Of a DNA stretch of 45,144 nucleotides, positions 21,976 to 33,451 are shown piece by piece (the first letter of the stretch is position 1; each line of letters begins with the position of its first letter). The translations under genes and the position numbers were made by a program. A model generated the notes under the pieces. It had not been told where the DNA came from and ran no database searches. It saw nothing but the letters and a program-made list of their open reading frames with translations. The DNA is taken from assembly GCA_003254885.1 (NCBI GenBank), contig QANT01005635.1, positions 1 to 45,144 of the forward strand. Reading direction: 5' to 3'. Source of the stretch: Purshia tridentata. Lineage: Eukaryota; Streptophyta; Magnoliopsida; Rosales; Rosaceae.

Positions 21976-23368
21976 GAGCGAAAAATAATGAAGAGAGAAA
22001 TAAAAAGCACAAATCCTTCTGGTGACTTACTCTTCGGCTTTGATAATTAATTGGAAATGAAAACTTATTAATTAATTAATACACTACAAAAATGTAAATT
22101 AGACAATCACTAATTTGCAATTTAGAATTCGAACATGTTTTTGCCAGGCGTTTGCTTTGCCGTGTGGTTGAGGTCTAAATGTGAGCAATATGTACTTTGG
22201 TTGCATATTCTGTTAGCACGTACAAAGCACTCGGCCAACTGCATGACCATCTGATAAACCTGCAATAAAATTTAGATATTATATCAACACTTGATTTATT
22301 AACCTATTTTACAGACTCGATGTAGTTCTATTTGGTGAACTAGTAATTAGTTTAGTGATCTTCTACAATATTGGAGATGTTTTAAGTTCTAATCTCTAAA
22401 AAATATGTGGATCTATTTGTAAAAAAAAATACAAAAAATAAAAGAAATCTCAACCTCACAGTTGGACGTTTAATATCTTGTCCTAATTACACAAATTTTA
22501 ATATAGGTTTGACCCATAAATGCAAATGTCTTTAGCAAAAGCAATAGAAGTTTCATAAGCGAGGAGTTTTTTGATAATTTTGGTTCTGTTTGGTTCTAAG
22601 TAAAATAATAGTGGCAGAGGGGCCTCTTCTTTTCCTGCATCTCAGAGCAATTTTTGTTGCTTTGCTTTTATGCAGCCTTGTCCAAATGCTGTAAGCTCAG
22701 CCTTTTCCATACCAAAGGGACAAAGTCAGATTCTAACTGCTTCCCCTGGTCCATACATCACACTAGACTTCACAGGTAGATAGTATGCCTAGCTTAGCTT
22801 GTGTCTTAGCCTCTTAGCTAATGTACCTCATCTTTTCCCTCTCAAAAACCATTCATGATTTGATGATGATGATGATGATGATAAACTTGGATTCCATATC
22901 GGCCACTACTTCATATTTCTCAAAGCCCAAAGGGGAAACCCAAAAGCAACCAACCCAAAATCTCTTCCCACTTTTTTGCATTTCTTCTTTGGAAGGTGCA
23001 ATGCATTGTCACCCAAGTACTCTTTTGACCCTCAACCAAAGTTAAAGAGTAGAGCCTACACGCTTCTTTTTCAGTGCCCATGGCTAATTCATGGTTAGTC
23101 ATTGATTGGCTGAATTATTTATCACTTGACACTGCCAAACAGTCCCTGGCCTTTGTCTGCAGAGATTATTTTCACCCACCAATTACAATTAGAGATGCAA
23201 AATGATTGTACCAAAGAGGAACAGAAAAGACACAGGCTGGTCATGTGGGGGTCGTTTAGCTTAAAGCTATTAGTAATACCAAGGTCTGATCTTTGAGTTT
23301 GCTGAAGCCTCATTAAGAATAGTTTGGCATTTTGAGTTATACATATGCTTGAACTTGTATGACACCTA
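21976..23368. other. Intergenic region between TWD40-1 and the solo LTR
   Basis: AT-rich sequence without a supportable gene. It contains a (GAT)n microsatellite at about 22857-22881. The ORFs here (22821-23045 plus, 22920-23102 minus, 23122-23313 minus) overlap each other and show no domain. Confidence 0.45.
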
Positions 23369-23373
23369 CATTC

Positions 23374-24151
23374 TGTTGTGTTTTGGCTCTCATTCGGAGG
23401 TGTTTCAAGGCCATGGAAGTGTCCTTAGAGGTTTGGTTGAAGTTAGGAAGGTTGTAGGAGGTTCGTGTTCAGGTGGAGCGTCCAAAAGATGAAGAATTTC
23501 GAAGAAACGCCCCAGAGGACCGGTTCTATGGTCATGGGATCGGTCCTACAGAGGCGTTGTATGGTTTTTGGGCTGCCAAGCTGCTGAAGGACCGGTCCTC
23601 TGGGTAGAGGACTGGTCCTACACGTGGTCCTCCGTGTTTTTTCCTAGTTTTAGGGGGTTTTGGGCTTCCTACTTCAATTGGGTTTGGTTTCTAAAGGCCT
23701 ATTGTGTATAAATAGGACCTTTAGGTCCTAGGAAAAGAGAGAGAACGAGATAGACTCTGAATTTAGAGAGCTAGTCTTGAGAGTTCTTGGGAGACACACA
23801 ATCTAGGTGGTGAGATCAAGATTAGGTAATTAATCTTGGGTGAGAGAACTAGGGTTCTTGGTAAACACATTGAGAGAGGGTGTACAAGGGATTTGGGGAT
23901 TGGGTTATGTGATTTAGTCCAATTGTAATTTTGTACTTGTTTATTCTCATAGTGAAGAACGGAGATCTCTCCCGGGGACGTAGGCAGGATTTTGCCGAAC
24001 CTCGTAAAATCTCGGTGTGATTGTGTGTGCTTGTTTATCTGTTTATCTTCTTCTTGGCTTTGATTATTATTTTTCTTCTTCATCGAATTTATTACTTGTT
24101 GCGTGACGGTGGAAATTTGGTTTTAATTCCCAAACGTTTTTTTATCCAACA
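23374..24151. mobile_element. Solo LTR of an LTR retrotransposon, 778 bp, with perfect 5-bp target duplication
   Basis: The element starts TGTTG (23374) and ends CAACA (24151), a perfect 5-base inverted terminus of the TG...CA type. It is flanked by CATTC on both sides (23369-23373 and 24152-24156), the 5-base duplication expected of integrase. Inside are a TATA box (TATAAATA, 23707-23714) followed by a leader-like region, a probable U3 region with repeated AGGACCGGT / GGTCCTAC words (23515-23635), and a T-rich 3' part. No internal coding region, primer-binding site or second LTR is present, so this is the product of LTR-LTR recombination. The promoter orientation suggests the plus strand. 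It lies between two convergent genes. Confidence 0.85.
23707..23714 (+). promoter_or_regulatory. TATA box inside the solo LTR
   Basis: TATAAATA is followed within about 40 bases by a purine-rich AGAGAGAGAACGAGATAG stretch, as at the U3/R border of many plant LTRs. It points along the plus strand towards the 3' end of the minus-strand DUF547 gene. It could still start transcription antisense to that gene; this is inference. Confidence 0.5.
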
Positions 24152-24442
24152 CATTCATGAATTACTCAATAGTTTAACTTCACCATCCGTGAAAAGGTAT
24201 ATAAAAGTAAACTAAAATAAAAAACAGATGCAGTGACTTAAAAACAAATTGTCATCTTCACATATTCTTCCCCATACCCAATTTCGTGGGGAAATTACCA
24301 GTCTGCACACACTTTTACATATGCTTAGGTTATATGTAGTTTCACCACTATATCAAATATACAAACCCACCATATCCCATGTTCACAAAACTATGCAGAC
24401 TAAAGAGTCAGACAAAAAATAAATATAATGAAGTAAAATGTC

Positions 24443-27225
24443 TCATCTCTGTAAGAGCAGCCTGAAGCTGAAATTGTATGGCATAATTTGCACTAACTGT
24501 GAAAAGGGTTCTCTTCCCCTTCTTTCAAGGCTTTTAACTGCCTCATTCCTGAGTTCACTGGGTAGCTGCATGCAAATCCAATCAACCAAAGATTCCAAAT
24601 CCTTGGCGAAGTCAAGTAGATACCAATCCAATAGCTTGGGGATTATCAGCTTGTTTGTCCTTGAAATGCCAACTGCTGCCTGTATATAGTCTCTTTTTGC
24701 TGCTTCCAACTCTTCTTCAACATGAGATGCAGAATACACCCTCACCTTTGTTGAAAATTTTTTTTGACATATAAGTACTAACATCTATAACTAGAATACA
24801 TTTATATTGAAAATTTCAAGGTAGTCAGCCTTAAGTAAGATTTCAGTTTCAATAAACCGGGTGTTAGATTGGCTTTTGATTCTAGTACTTTGACTTTATA
24901 TACATATTTGTAGGTATATAAACATAATTTATGTAGGTATATTTAATGTACCTAAGTGGACTAGAATCAAAATCCAATCAAACACCGGGGTTTAATGCAA
25001 ACGACATCTTATTCAAGAATGAAAGTAGCTTAACTACCCCGTTAAGATTTTTTCAAGAAGGAATAACTTTAAAATACTGAATAAATTTGGAACTGGCTTA
25101 CAGCAGGGGAGGACCAGCTTCCACAAGAAAGTGCAAATGTAACCAAGGGTTCAGACCACTCTAATCCAAATTTGCTGCGAGCTTTCATCTCATCATTTTT
25201 TGCAGCTTTTTGACAAGTCTGTTGTAACAGTAGAAAAAGTGTGAAACTTAATTGGCATATTAAAGGAGATGTGCATTAGAAAACACTGAAGGCTCAAGAA
25301 AAGTCAGTCAACTGTTGCTTAAAAGTATAATGAAGTTTAGGGTGAATGTACTTACGAATTTTAAGTGATAAGGCAATCTCAAAATGAAATGCTCAATTGT
25401 GATTGCATTCAGCAAGTGTCCCCCCACAACTATCGTTGCCTAATGCAAAAAACATGGCTGAAATCAATTTACAAAATGATTATCCGACAGTTCACAGTAA
25501 CAGAAACAGCACACTGCATAATGGAAGGGTGTGCATGATGGAATGTGGGGCATATAAAGTAAAAAATTAATGATTCACTAAGAACATGGAAGGAAAAGCA
25601 TTAAGAGACACCAATAATGAAATCCAATAAAGTTGAGATTGATTTTACTTCCGAAAGATGAAGCACAAATATTTCAAGTGTAAGTAAAGAAATAAATGAT
25701 GGATTAACCTTACCTTTTGCATTAGTGCTACAACCAATTCAGGAGTCTCAGGTATACCATGCTCTAGACATACCTACAACATTGTTAGTAAAAACTGTTT
25801 TGAGTATTTGATTTTGCTTTAGCCATACCAGGTAAGGGCAAAGCTGATTTTCAAAGATACACAATGTCCCAAAGACATAAAAAGAATTGCTTAAACTTGC
25901 AGTTGGTACATTCTAAATCTGTCCTCTTTCAGTTCAAATTTCTTGATAGAGGGGCATCTTTACCTTCATCATGCAGGAATTATAAGTGTTGATCCAAAAT
26001 GCAAGCTTCTGCTGATGGTTAAGATCCTCTAAGTTCACAGAGGCTAGCTTTTCAAGTAAGAACCTGGATATTTTGAAAAGAGGAATCAAATACAATCTCA
26101 AGCAGTATTAGCAGATGACCAGAAATAAACATGCTAATAACTCACTTTAATCTGTGTATCAGAATCATTGCACTTGTTGTTCTGTTGAGATCAATTGAAC
26201 CAATATCAATTGAACAGAGATGTTTGTAAGGACCAATGTCTATATCTCTGAATTCTAAAAAAATACCATAAGGGTCACGAAACCCTGTCTCTCCATTTTC
26301 TGCATGAGTAGTCCCCAATTCCTCTGCTTTGCTCTTCAAAGTGCTCATCCTCACAAAAATGCTTGACAAGCACTTCACAATATCCTCGGATACTTTATTG
26401 GGACTGTTATCTGCTTCCGGCACCCTATCACCTGAAGACCCAGATGAACTCTCATGTGCTCCTTCCTGGTCTACTAATCTGCACTCTAGCTGAAAAATCA
26501 AAGGCACAAATAAATAACCACAATTTTTTACAGATTGAATCTAATTGGGATATCTCAGTAGCATACCTCTAACTTCAAAGGTTCCAAACTCTTCTCCACA
26601 GATTCGTGTTTGGTGGAAGGTTTCTTCACTGGGGTCACAATTTTGGCAGTTTTCTTGTCAGGAGATTGCTTATCCTTCACAGCATTCGAACACAATCGAT
26701 TCTCTTTTCCTCTCCCATCTTCTGATAGAGCAGTGAAGGAATTGAATTTCCTGTATGCTTGTTTTCCACTAACTAGTCTACTAGAGCAATTCCCAGTTCG
26801 ATCAGGGACAGTATCGGTGGACAGCAGCTTTCTGCTAGAAGCACATCTAGCAAGAGAAGGTTGAAGCCTGGTGGCTGATGTTGCTGACATGAACTCATTA
26901 TGGGACAAAGACTTTGATCGCTGATGTTTGGAGCTTCTAACTGGGGTCTGGTCAGTTGAGTCATTCAAGCTTTCCACATTCCTCTTGGAAGATAGATAGA
27001 CAGCTTGCTGGTAGAGACCTTGTCTAAAATTAACCACCTGCTCTTCAAGCCGCACAACCTCCTCTTCTAAAACAGCTACTTCAGCCAGAAGTTCTAAAGT
27101 CTGAAACAAACAGTACCACACTTCACAATTCACATCACTCTTATGTCACAATAAAATAAAGTACCTCCACCATCAATTTTGAATGTTGCTTCATCTGGGT
27201 TTCTCTCTCTTCTATGCCATTGATT

Positions 27226-27266
<41 letters not shown>

Positions 27267-28297
27267 AACAAAAATGGTAAATTGTACTAACATATGGAGG
27301 AAGATAAGGAGGAAGACGAGGCAGAGCTCCTAATGGTCTTGTAAAAGCCCTTTCCAATGCTCTGTGAACATTTTCTTCATGTCTGAGCTTCTTCTTAAGC
27401 TTATCAACCTGTATATTTCACAGTACACCAATAAGTCAACGAATACATATTCAACAAAAATAGTTCTTTTGCGGCAAAAACTAAAACCCAATTGAAATGT
27501 TGGGGTAACTAGTGGAAGAGTAGTACATCTTGTAGCAAAGCCATTTTTCTTTCTCTGGTGGATCGACGACGATTGATGCCACTTCTCTCAGCACCCATTA
27601 CTCTGCTCTTCTTCTGAGTCTCCATCTTCTCCTTCTTTGTAAATTCAACATAAAATAATAATGTTATAAATAAGAAAAAGGGATCAGTATGTCTGAATAA
27701 TAATAAAAAACTATTCGTTTCTTGAGAGAAGTAAAAGAACCCAACTTGGATTTGGATCAAAAGTGCTTCACTTTTTACAGTTCAGTAGAAGATTAGCAGA
27801 ATTGGAAAGAATATTTAATAAGTACTATACAGCTATACTTTTAAAATTAAATGCAAAAAATGTACATGAAGCAGTTCACTTGGATTTGGATCAAAAGTGC
27901 TTCACTTTTTACAAGATTAGCAGAATTGGAAAGAATATTTAATTAGTACTATACAGCTATACTTTTAAAATTAAATGCAAAAAATGTTCATGAAGCAGTT
28001 CTGAAATTAATTAAGCTTTTTCTTTTCTTTGAAGTAAATTTGAAAACCCATTTTGGGATGCTTACTGCCCATAGGCCCCATACCACACCCAGAATCTTTT
28101 TCAGGTTTTGAGAAAGGTTTCAAGCTCTAGAAGACTAGACCCTCATATTTTCTTCTTTCTTGAGAAACAAACAGAGTCATCTCGAAATTTGTTACTGATA
28201 CGACCTCTCAGCTTTGAAGAAGAACAAGACTTACTTTATCATGGTTTAAAGCAGCAGCTTTCATGGTCTGAAGATTGGTGCGTACTCTGGTATTCAT
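24443..28297 (-). CDS. MIP1 leucine-zipper / DUF547 protein, 10 coding exons, 609 aa
   Basis: Exons on the minus strand: 28297-28235, 27634-27527, 27408-27292, 27100-26567, 26489-26146, 26063-25964, 25773-25714, 25439-25356, 25218-25102, 24745-24443 (1,830 bases, one frame). The first exon encodes [21 protein letters not shown], matching how these plant proteins usually begin, and supports a start in the remote exon rather than ATG 27625. Residues about 45-135 form a basic, then heptad-rich coiled coil ([40 protein letters not shown]), the ternary-complex-factor MIP1 leucine zipper. A Ser/Lys-rich linker follows. The DUF547 domain runs from about 375 to 510 ([47 protein letters not shown]), followed by a conserved C-terminal tail. 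The family is known mainly by domain name; its molecular role is not established. The protein appears intact, with no signal peptide or membrane span. Confidence 0.9.
24853..24996. mobile_element. MITE in the last intron of the DUF547 gene
   Basis: The left end TAAACCGGGTGTTAGATTGG (24853) and the reverse complement of the right end (TAAACCCCGGTGTTTGATTGG, ending about 24994) pair over about 38 bases, including the shared TTTTGATTCTAGT. The element is about 140 bases long with an AT-rich centre, lies wholly inside an intron and contains no ORF. If TAA on each side is read as the target duplication, the ends fit a PIF/Harbinger (Tourist-like) element. The superfamily call is tentative; the inverted repeat is clear. 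Confidence 0.75.
27165..27225 (-). other. Possible cryptic or poison exon in the DUF547 gene
   Basis: Inside the intron between coding exons 3 and 4 (27291-27101), a strong acceptor (a CT repeat, then CAG) precedes 61 bases that end at GAG/GTACTT. One frame reads [19 protein letters not shown] without a stop and looks like coiled coil. However, 61 bases entered from the phase-0 upstream exon would shift the frame and reach a stop early in exon 4. A 42-base version starting after the internal AG at 27207-27208 would keep the frame. The direct joining without it ([11 protein letters not shown]) matches the usual family sequence, so I treat this as optional at most. Confidence 0.3.
27228..27264 (-). 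repeat. (GA/CT)n microsatellite in a DUF547 intron
   Basis: About 18 GA units. Read on the minus strand it is a pure CT tract directly abutting a CAG acceptor, so it acts as a ready-made polypyrimidine tract for the cryptic exon at 27165-27225. Confidence 0.9.
27744..28001. repeat. Tandem duplication in the first coding intron of the DUF547 gene
   Basis: A unit starting ACTTGGATTTGGATCAAAAG at 27744 and ending GCAGTTC at 27877 is repeated at 27878-28001. The copies are nearly identical; the first has about ten extra bases (TTCAGTAGA region near 27781). Both lie in the intron between the exons at 28235-28297 and 27527-27634, leaving the coding sequence untouched. Confidence 0.85.
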
Positions 28298-28359
28298 CTT
28301 TTTTCAGTTTGCTGGAAACTGATAGAAGAGAAGGATCGATGGTTCAAATTTAATACACC
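28298..28359 (-). other. Leader sequence of the DUF547 gene with a probable upstream leader intron
   Basis: Upstream of the ATG at 28297, a T-rich tract ending TTTTTTCAG (AG at 28360-28361) looks like an acceptor, so the leader probably continues in a separate upstream exon. A candidate region for that exon is 28800-28970, which holds a 39-base GA/CT repeat (28885-28923) typical of plant leaders. The donor was not pinned down. Confidence 0.4.
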
Positions 28360-28882
28360 CTGAAAAAATAAAACAGGTAACTACTAAATATGATAAATAC
28401 ATAAGAGTAATAGTTAAACTAAAAAGAGAGAGAGAGAGACATTTTCATATTGTTTGGGGAGCGGGAAAGTTGAAATGGGGAAGACCCAGAAAGAGAAATG
28501 GGTGGATTTTTTTGTTTATTCTCAAACAGAGTGAAGAAAGAAAGCAGGAAAAGCCCACAGGACCCAGAAGGAGCAGAACACGACGGGGTTTCGAGCTTGA
28601 AGCGTCATCCAAGAAAAGCGTAACAGATGGACAAAGCTTAGAACCAACTGTACTCTGCTATTTTTATATTACCAACAAGAAGCCAAAGTTTGATTAATTA
28701 AAGTACATGAAAATTATATATGTGCGTTAAATTATTAATCAAGTAAATGTTTGTTTTCCTAGAATACATAAACAAATTATAACATGAAAGTTAGAAAGAG
28801 ATGGAGACAGGCAGAAAGAAACACTCACACTCTCTCTCTCCAAATTTGAGTGCTTCTTCTTCTTGTAATTTCTATCTCCAAC

Positions 28883-28884
<2 letters not shown>

Positions 28885-28923
<39 letters not shown>
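28885..28923. repeat. (GA)n microsatellite
   Basis: A pure GA run of about 19 units followed by GTGAGTGAGTGAG. Its distance from the DUF547 start suits a promoter or first leader exon. It also lies among short GA tracts at 28425-28439. Confidence 0.9.
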
Positions 28924-28926
<3 letters not shown>

Positions 28927-31557
28927 GTGAGTGAGAGTGACTTGGCAAGATAGTTGTGTGGTTTCAACCTGCTCTCTCATGATGAATTAACATGCACAGA
29001 TTGAGCACTCACACTCACTCCCACTCAACTCATCCCTCTTTTGATTCCTACTACTCATACTTATAATAATTCAGGACCAACCAATCTTCTTTTTCTTTTT
29101 TCTTACATCTTTTCTTTGGATTCCTTTCTGGACTTCATTCTTTAACCAATGGTGCACATTGGTTTTATTTTACAATGATTAATTAATTAGAACCAATTGT
29201 ATTAATTTCCGATGCTACTCATTTTGTCTTTTAAAACCTCAGCCATGTCTCCTACTAGAATATTTAAGAATGATATTTCTTTTGAAAAATACTAATGATT
29301 TTAAAAGAGACACTTGCACTTTGGAGGTAGAACATGCTAGCAGACAATTGTAATATAAAATCATATTTACTATTCGGGTAGGGTGACCCTAATACTGTTA
29401 GATTTGTTTGCTTTAATTTCCTTTCTCTTTTGATAGTGTTTCATATTTTCGTTTGTAATTGGAAATATTAAAAGAGACATGTATAACAAAATGGTTAGTA
29501 ATACACTCGAAAGACATTATGTTAGTATTTTGTAAAGAAGCACTTATTTGTTGGGAGTCTACCTGTTTCGACTTTCTATATTATATTGATATTTTTCTCA
29601 AATTAATAGACGTCCACATATCCCCTTAGTAGAAATGTTAGTTATCTTGTTTTATCCTTCTCCTTACTTTTATTTTCTCTCTTTTCTTGTCCATTCTACA
29701 ATCAATTAATTTTATAATCAGAATTTTTTATTTATTTATAGATTAAGCTTTAAAGGTCTTTTTTATAAAAATTAACTAAATTAAATAAATAAATAGTTTT
29801 AGTAACAGTTAGATTCACGTTTTATGGGCGAAACAAAAGATTCACAGTCTATCTTTTTCTTTGTTTTTTACCGTCATTAGACATATTATGCATTGCAGAT
29901 TTATTGTTTATCTATTTAATAGCAGTTAAATAATTAAACGATTTTTTAAAATCTAAAAAATGAATAATTTTGATAATGAGATTACACTGTGTAAAGATTA
30001 AAACAAGAAATAATGTAACAAAGAAGGTAGCTAGTTTTGCTTTAGAGTGGTGATTCCAAACAACATTTATAGCTAAGTAATAACAGAACGTTGTGATGTC
30101 AACTACAAAGTACTTAAACCTCTTCAAGTGTAAGTATGTTACTAACTAAAAGTATCTATAATGATGTAGCTAAGCTAGCTGTTACTTGTCGATGCTTGCC
30201 CATGTTTAATGCTGTAATTAATATCACTCCAGAGTCTGATCAGGTACTGAAAGATTTAATTGATTGCATATTGAATGGGCTTTAAACCTTTAACTATATA
30301 TGTCTTTTAAGTAAGCAAAAGCCAACCTTATAATTAATGAGGGGAAAGCGAGTTGTTAACTTCCCCGCCCGATCTTGTTGACACATTATAGTATAAGATA
30401 AGGATGATTCTCTCCTACGAAGAGAAGATGTAGAACAGGTGCGAAAGAGACTACACTTATGCTGATCATTTATTAATATGTCAATATTTTTTCTACTTTT
30501 TCTTTCCACAAGAGAGAAGTTCTTTAAGGTTAATTCTATTGGCACCTACACCATGGAAAGGTCATAAATTGGAGGTAACAAAACAAAATTTGTGTGCGAC
30601 TGTCACATGATCACATCACTATGTAATATTACTAATTAATTTACCTATTATAATAGGAGTGGATGACAAGCTTATACTCAAAATATAATATTAATAAATA
30701 TAAGTGAATTATTAATATCACATAGCGGTGTGATGGTCAATATAAATTTGCTCGTGATGAAGAGGAGAAGAAAAGGGTGATGGAGATGTCAAAACAAAAT
30801 TTCTTGAAATTTTTAGTTTGTTTATAATTTCTTTTCTTTGTGGTATCCCTTATAACTTGTTGTATTTGTGGGACACCCTAAAGCTCAATAGGTCTTCGGT
30901 CCGGCTAGCATTGAGAGATGCATAAGTTAGCAAGATGAAATGTTTATTATATTTTATTTATTAGTGTGAGAGCTTGGTATCAATAGAGTCACATTTTATA
31001 ATGATTATTAATTTGTAATTTCAAATTAAAGCCGCTTGTGTTTTAGAGAGAGCTTTCTCTCTAAAAAAACGCCCAAATTAACATGACATTACTCATTTCT
31101 CTCTCTCTCTCTCTCTCTCATTGTATAATATAAAATCCAAATGATTGTTAGAGGCATCCGAAACATGCATGGAGACAGATAATGAAAGATTGCCATCAAC
31201 GTACTCCACAAACTGCTTAAGCAATATTGAATTTATTAATTGTAACATCAGGTACAAATACGTGATTAACCCGGCATATATAATTGCACGACCATTTATT
31301 TATTATGGGAATCTGAATTTGTTATGAAATTAATATGATTATTTCTTCAAAATCAAGCAAGTATTCAATGTGCACAATAAACTGAAGATCAAACATATTT
31401 TAATTGTTTTTTTCAGAAGAATCCATTCGGGGAGTAGCAGTGGGATAACTCTAAAATGGGTTGGTCCCATGGTCATTGACGAAATTGACATCAATCAAAA
31501 TGTCCAATGAAAAAAACAAACATTTGTTTTTTTTTCAGGCTTTTAATCAAGGCATAT

Positions 31558-31853
31558 AGATAATTATTTTTTCAGTAAGACTTCAATCTTCCAAGAGTAT
31601 AAGCTTGCTGATAATTGTTAAAAGGTTAAAATAGACATTTCCTTCCTAAAAATAAAAAATTAAAACAAAAGCAGCACCCAACAGCATCATGTAGACAGCA
31701 GGGAAGATAATTATTTTTTCAGTAAGACTTCAATCTTCCATGAGTATAAGCTTGCTGGTAATTGTTAAAAGGTTAAAATAGACATTTCCTTCCTAAAAAT
31801 AAAAAATTAAAACAAAAAACAGCACCCAACAGCATCATGTAGACAGCAGGGAA
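31558..31853. repeat. 147-bp tandem duplication
   Basis: A unit beginning AGATAATTATTTTTTCAGTAA starts at 31558 and again at 31705, 147 bases apart, ending in GACAGCAGGGA in both copies. The copies differ by only a few substitutions and short indels, so the event is recent. No gene is involved. Confidence 0.9.
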
Positions 31854-33451
31854 GAAAAAGAAGTTAAATATTAGCCATCTCATGTTGAGTCTTGACACCA
31901 TCACAAGAATAGCATTAAAAGTAGACTTTGAGAGACATTCCCAATGCACTGTTATATATATATTGAATATCAGATGATACTATGACAGTATAGTATATAG
32001 TATATAGGACACGATGAAAAAACAAGATTAAGTAGATGGTTTCAGATTCAATGATGCATTGCATTTTCTACTAACACAACCACGTGAGCGTGCACTTCAT
32101 ATACATTTATGCATCATGTGCATCATTCAAGCATGCCTCTCTTTCTCTCTCGCTTGCTCGATCTACCAACTAATCCAACATCATTCTACAAACTTTTTGT
32201 CGGGCGAAAAGCAAAACTTGATCTCTCACAAAATTTCTCATAACGTAACTAATCAATTTCTTAATACATTAAAGATGTTTTACCTTTCAAAGTAACACAT
32301 GCATTTTATACATAAAGAATATCATGTATATATATGTGTGTGTGTGAGAGTACTAGAGAGACTGAGAGAGCAAGAAGGCCCGACCTAGCAAAACCCTTCT
32401 CAAGTTAAGGTGTGAATCACATGAACTTGGATGGGGTATCACAGAAATCCTTAAAATTTGGGCGTGACATGAAACCTTTGATGTTTCTATGGTCTAAAGA
32501 GTTTATAATCATAAGTTGAAGTGACTCTGTGTGTGTGGGGGGCAGGGGACATTTGTCACATGTTGAATGGTAAGTCCAACATCATGCCACTGAAATAATT
32601 GTACCTCCTCCCTCCGTTCTCACCAACCCAATTATCTCACTTTTTAGGCTATTATTGAAGTATGAACAACTAAGATTAATAATCCATTGTTAATTAATAT
32701 GCAAATACCCTTATTAGGAATTTAGGACCAATCTTATATTGGGTGTGGCTCCGTAATTATCTTGTATAAATAATTTAGCCATTATTAGCAAGAAAATCAG
32801 ACATCTATCCCACAGGTCCGACCTTTCCCATACGGTGGTGGCATGTCATATTCAAATAAAGAGGGCCAAGAAATTTCCCTAATCACAACGCTAAATCATT
32901 ACTCCACGTTTAATAATCTGCTGCTTGTTACAAGTAGGATCGACCCAAATGATATATATGGGAGTTTTGGAAAAGCTTATAGTTTCAGTGTTAAATATTT
33001 TATGAACCTTCACATTTATAATAAGAATTTGATTTTCGTTTTTCTCATTTCCTACATTAAAAAATTAAGGGCCTAAGTTAAGCAACTTGGAGCCATTACA
33101 TTAAGTGTTAGTCGGAGTGGTGCAACATATATACATGTTATACAATCAATTGCTAGAATTTTGATTGTCTTGGTGCGCTGGTTTTACCATATTAGCCTTG
33201 AAAATGGGTCGAAATAAAAGGACTGGCGAGCTGACTGGTCTGCAAAGATAAAGGGTACAAATAATTCCCAGAGGAAAAGGGTACGCGCGATGCAAACAAT
33301 TAATTATTACTCTAAAGTTTAAACCATATTAAAGATTCACGAGATGGTCCTCTACTTTTTAATAGCTAGTGTGGCCAAGACCAACCATAAAATTTGAGGC
33401 TCAGTTTGGAGTGAAATTAACTGTGAGAGTAGTGAGGTGGTGAGGCCAAAA

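Noticed and set aside
23374..24151. A complete LTR retrotransposon
   Set aside because: Only one LTR is present; the target duplication directly flanks it and there is no gag-pol region or primer-binding site.
27130..27357. A 75-codon minus-strand ORF containing a Ser-Leu repeat
   Set aside because: It is exon 3 of the DUF547 gene read through into its intron and the CT microsatellite.
28739..28948. A minus-strand ORF starting with His/Ser/Leu repeats
   Set aside because: It arises from the GA/CT microsatellite; the true DUF547 start is at 28297.
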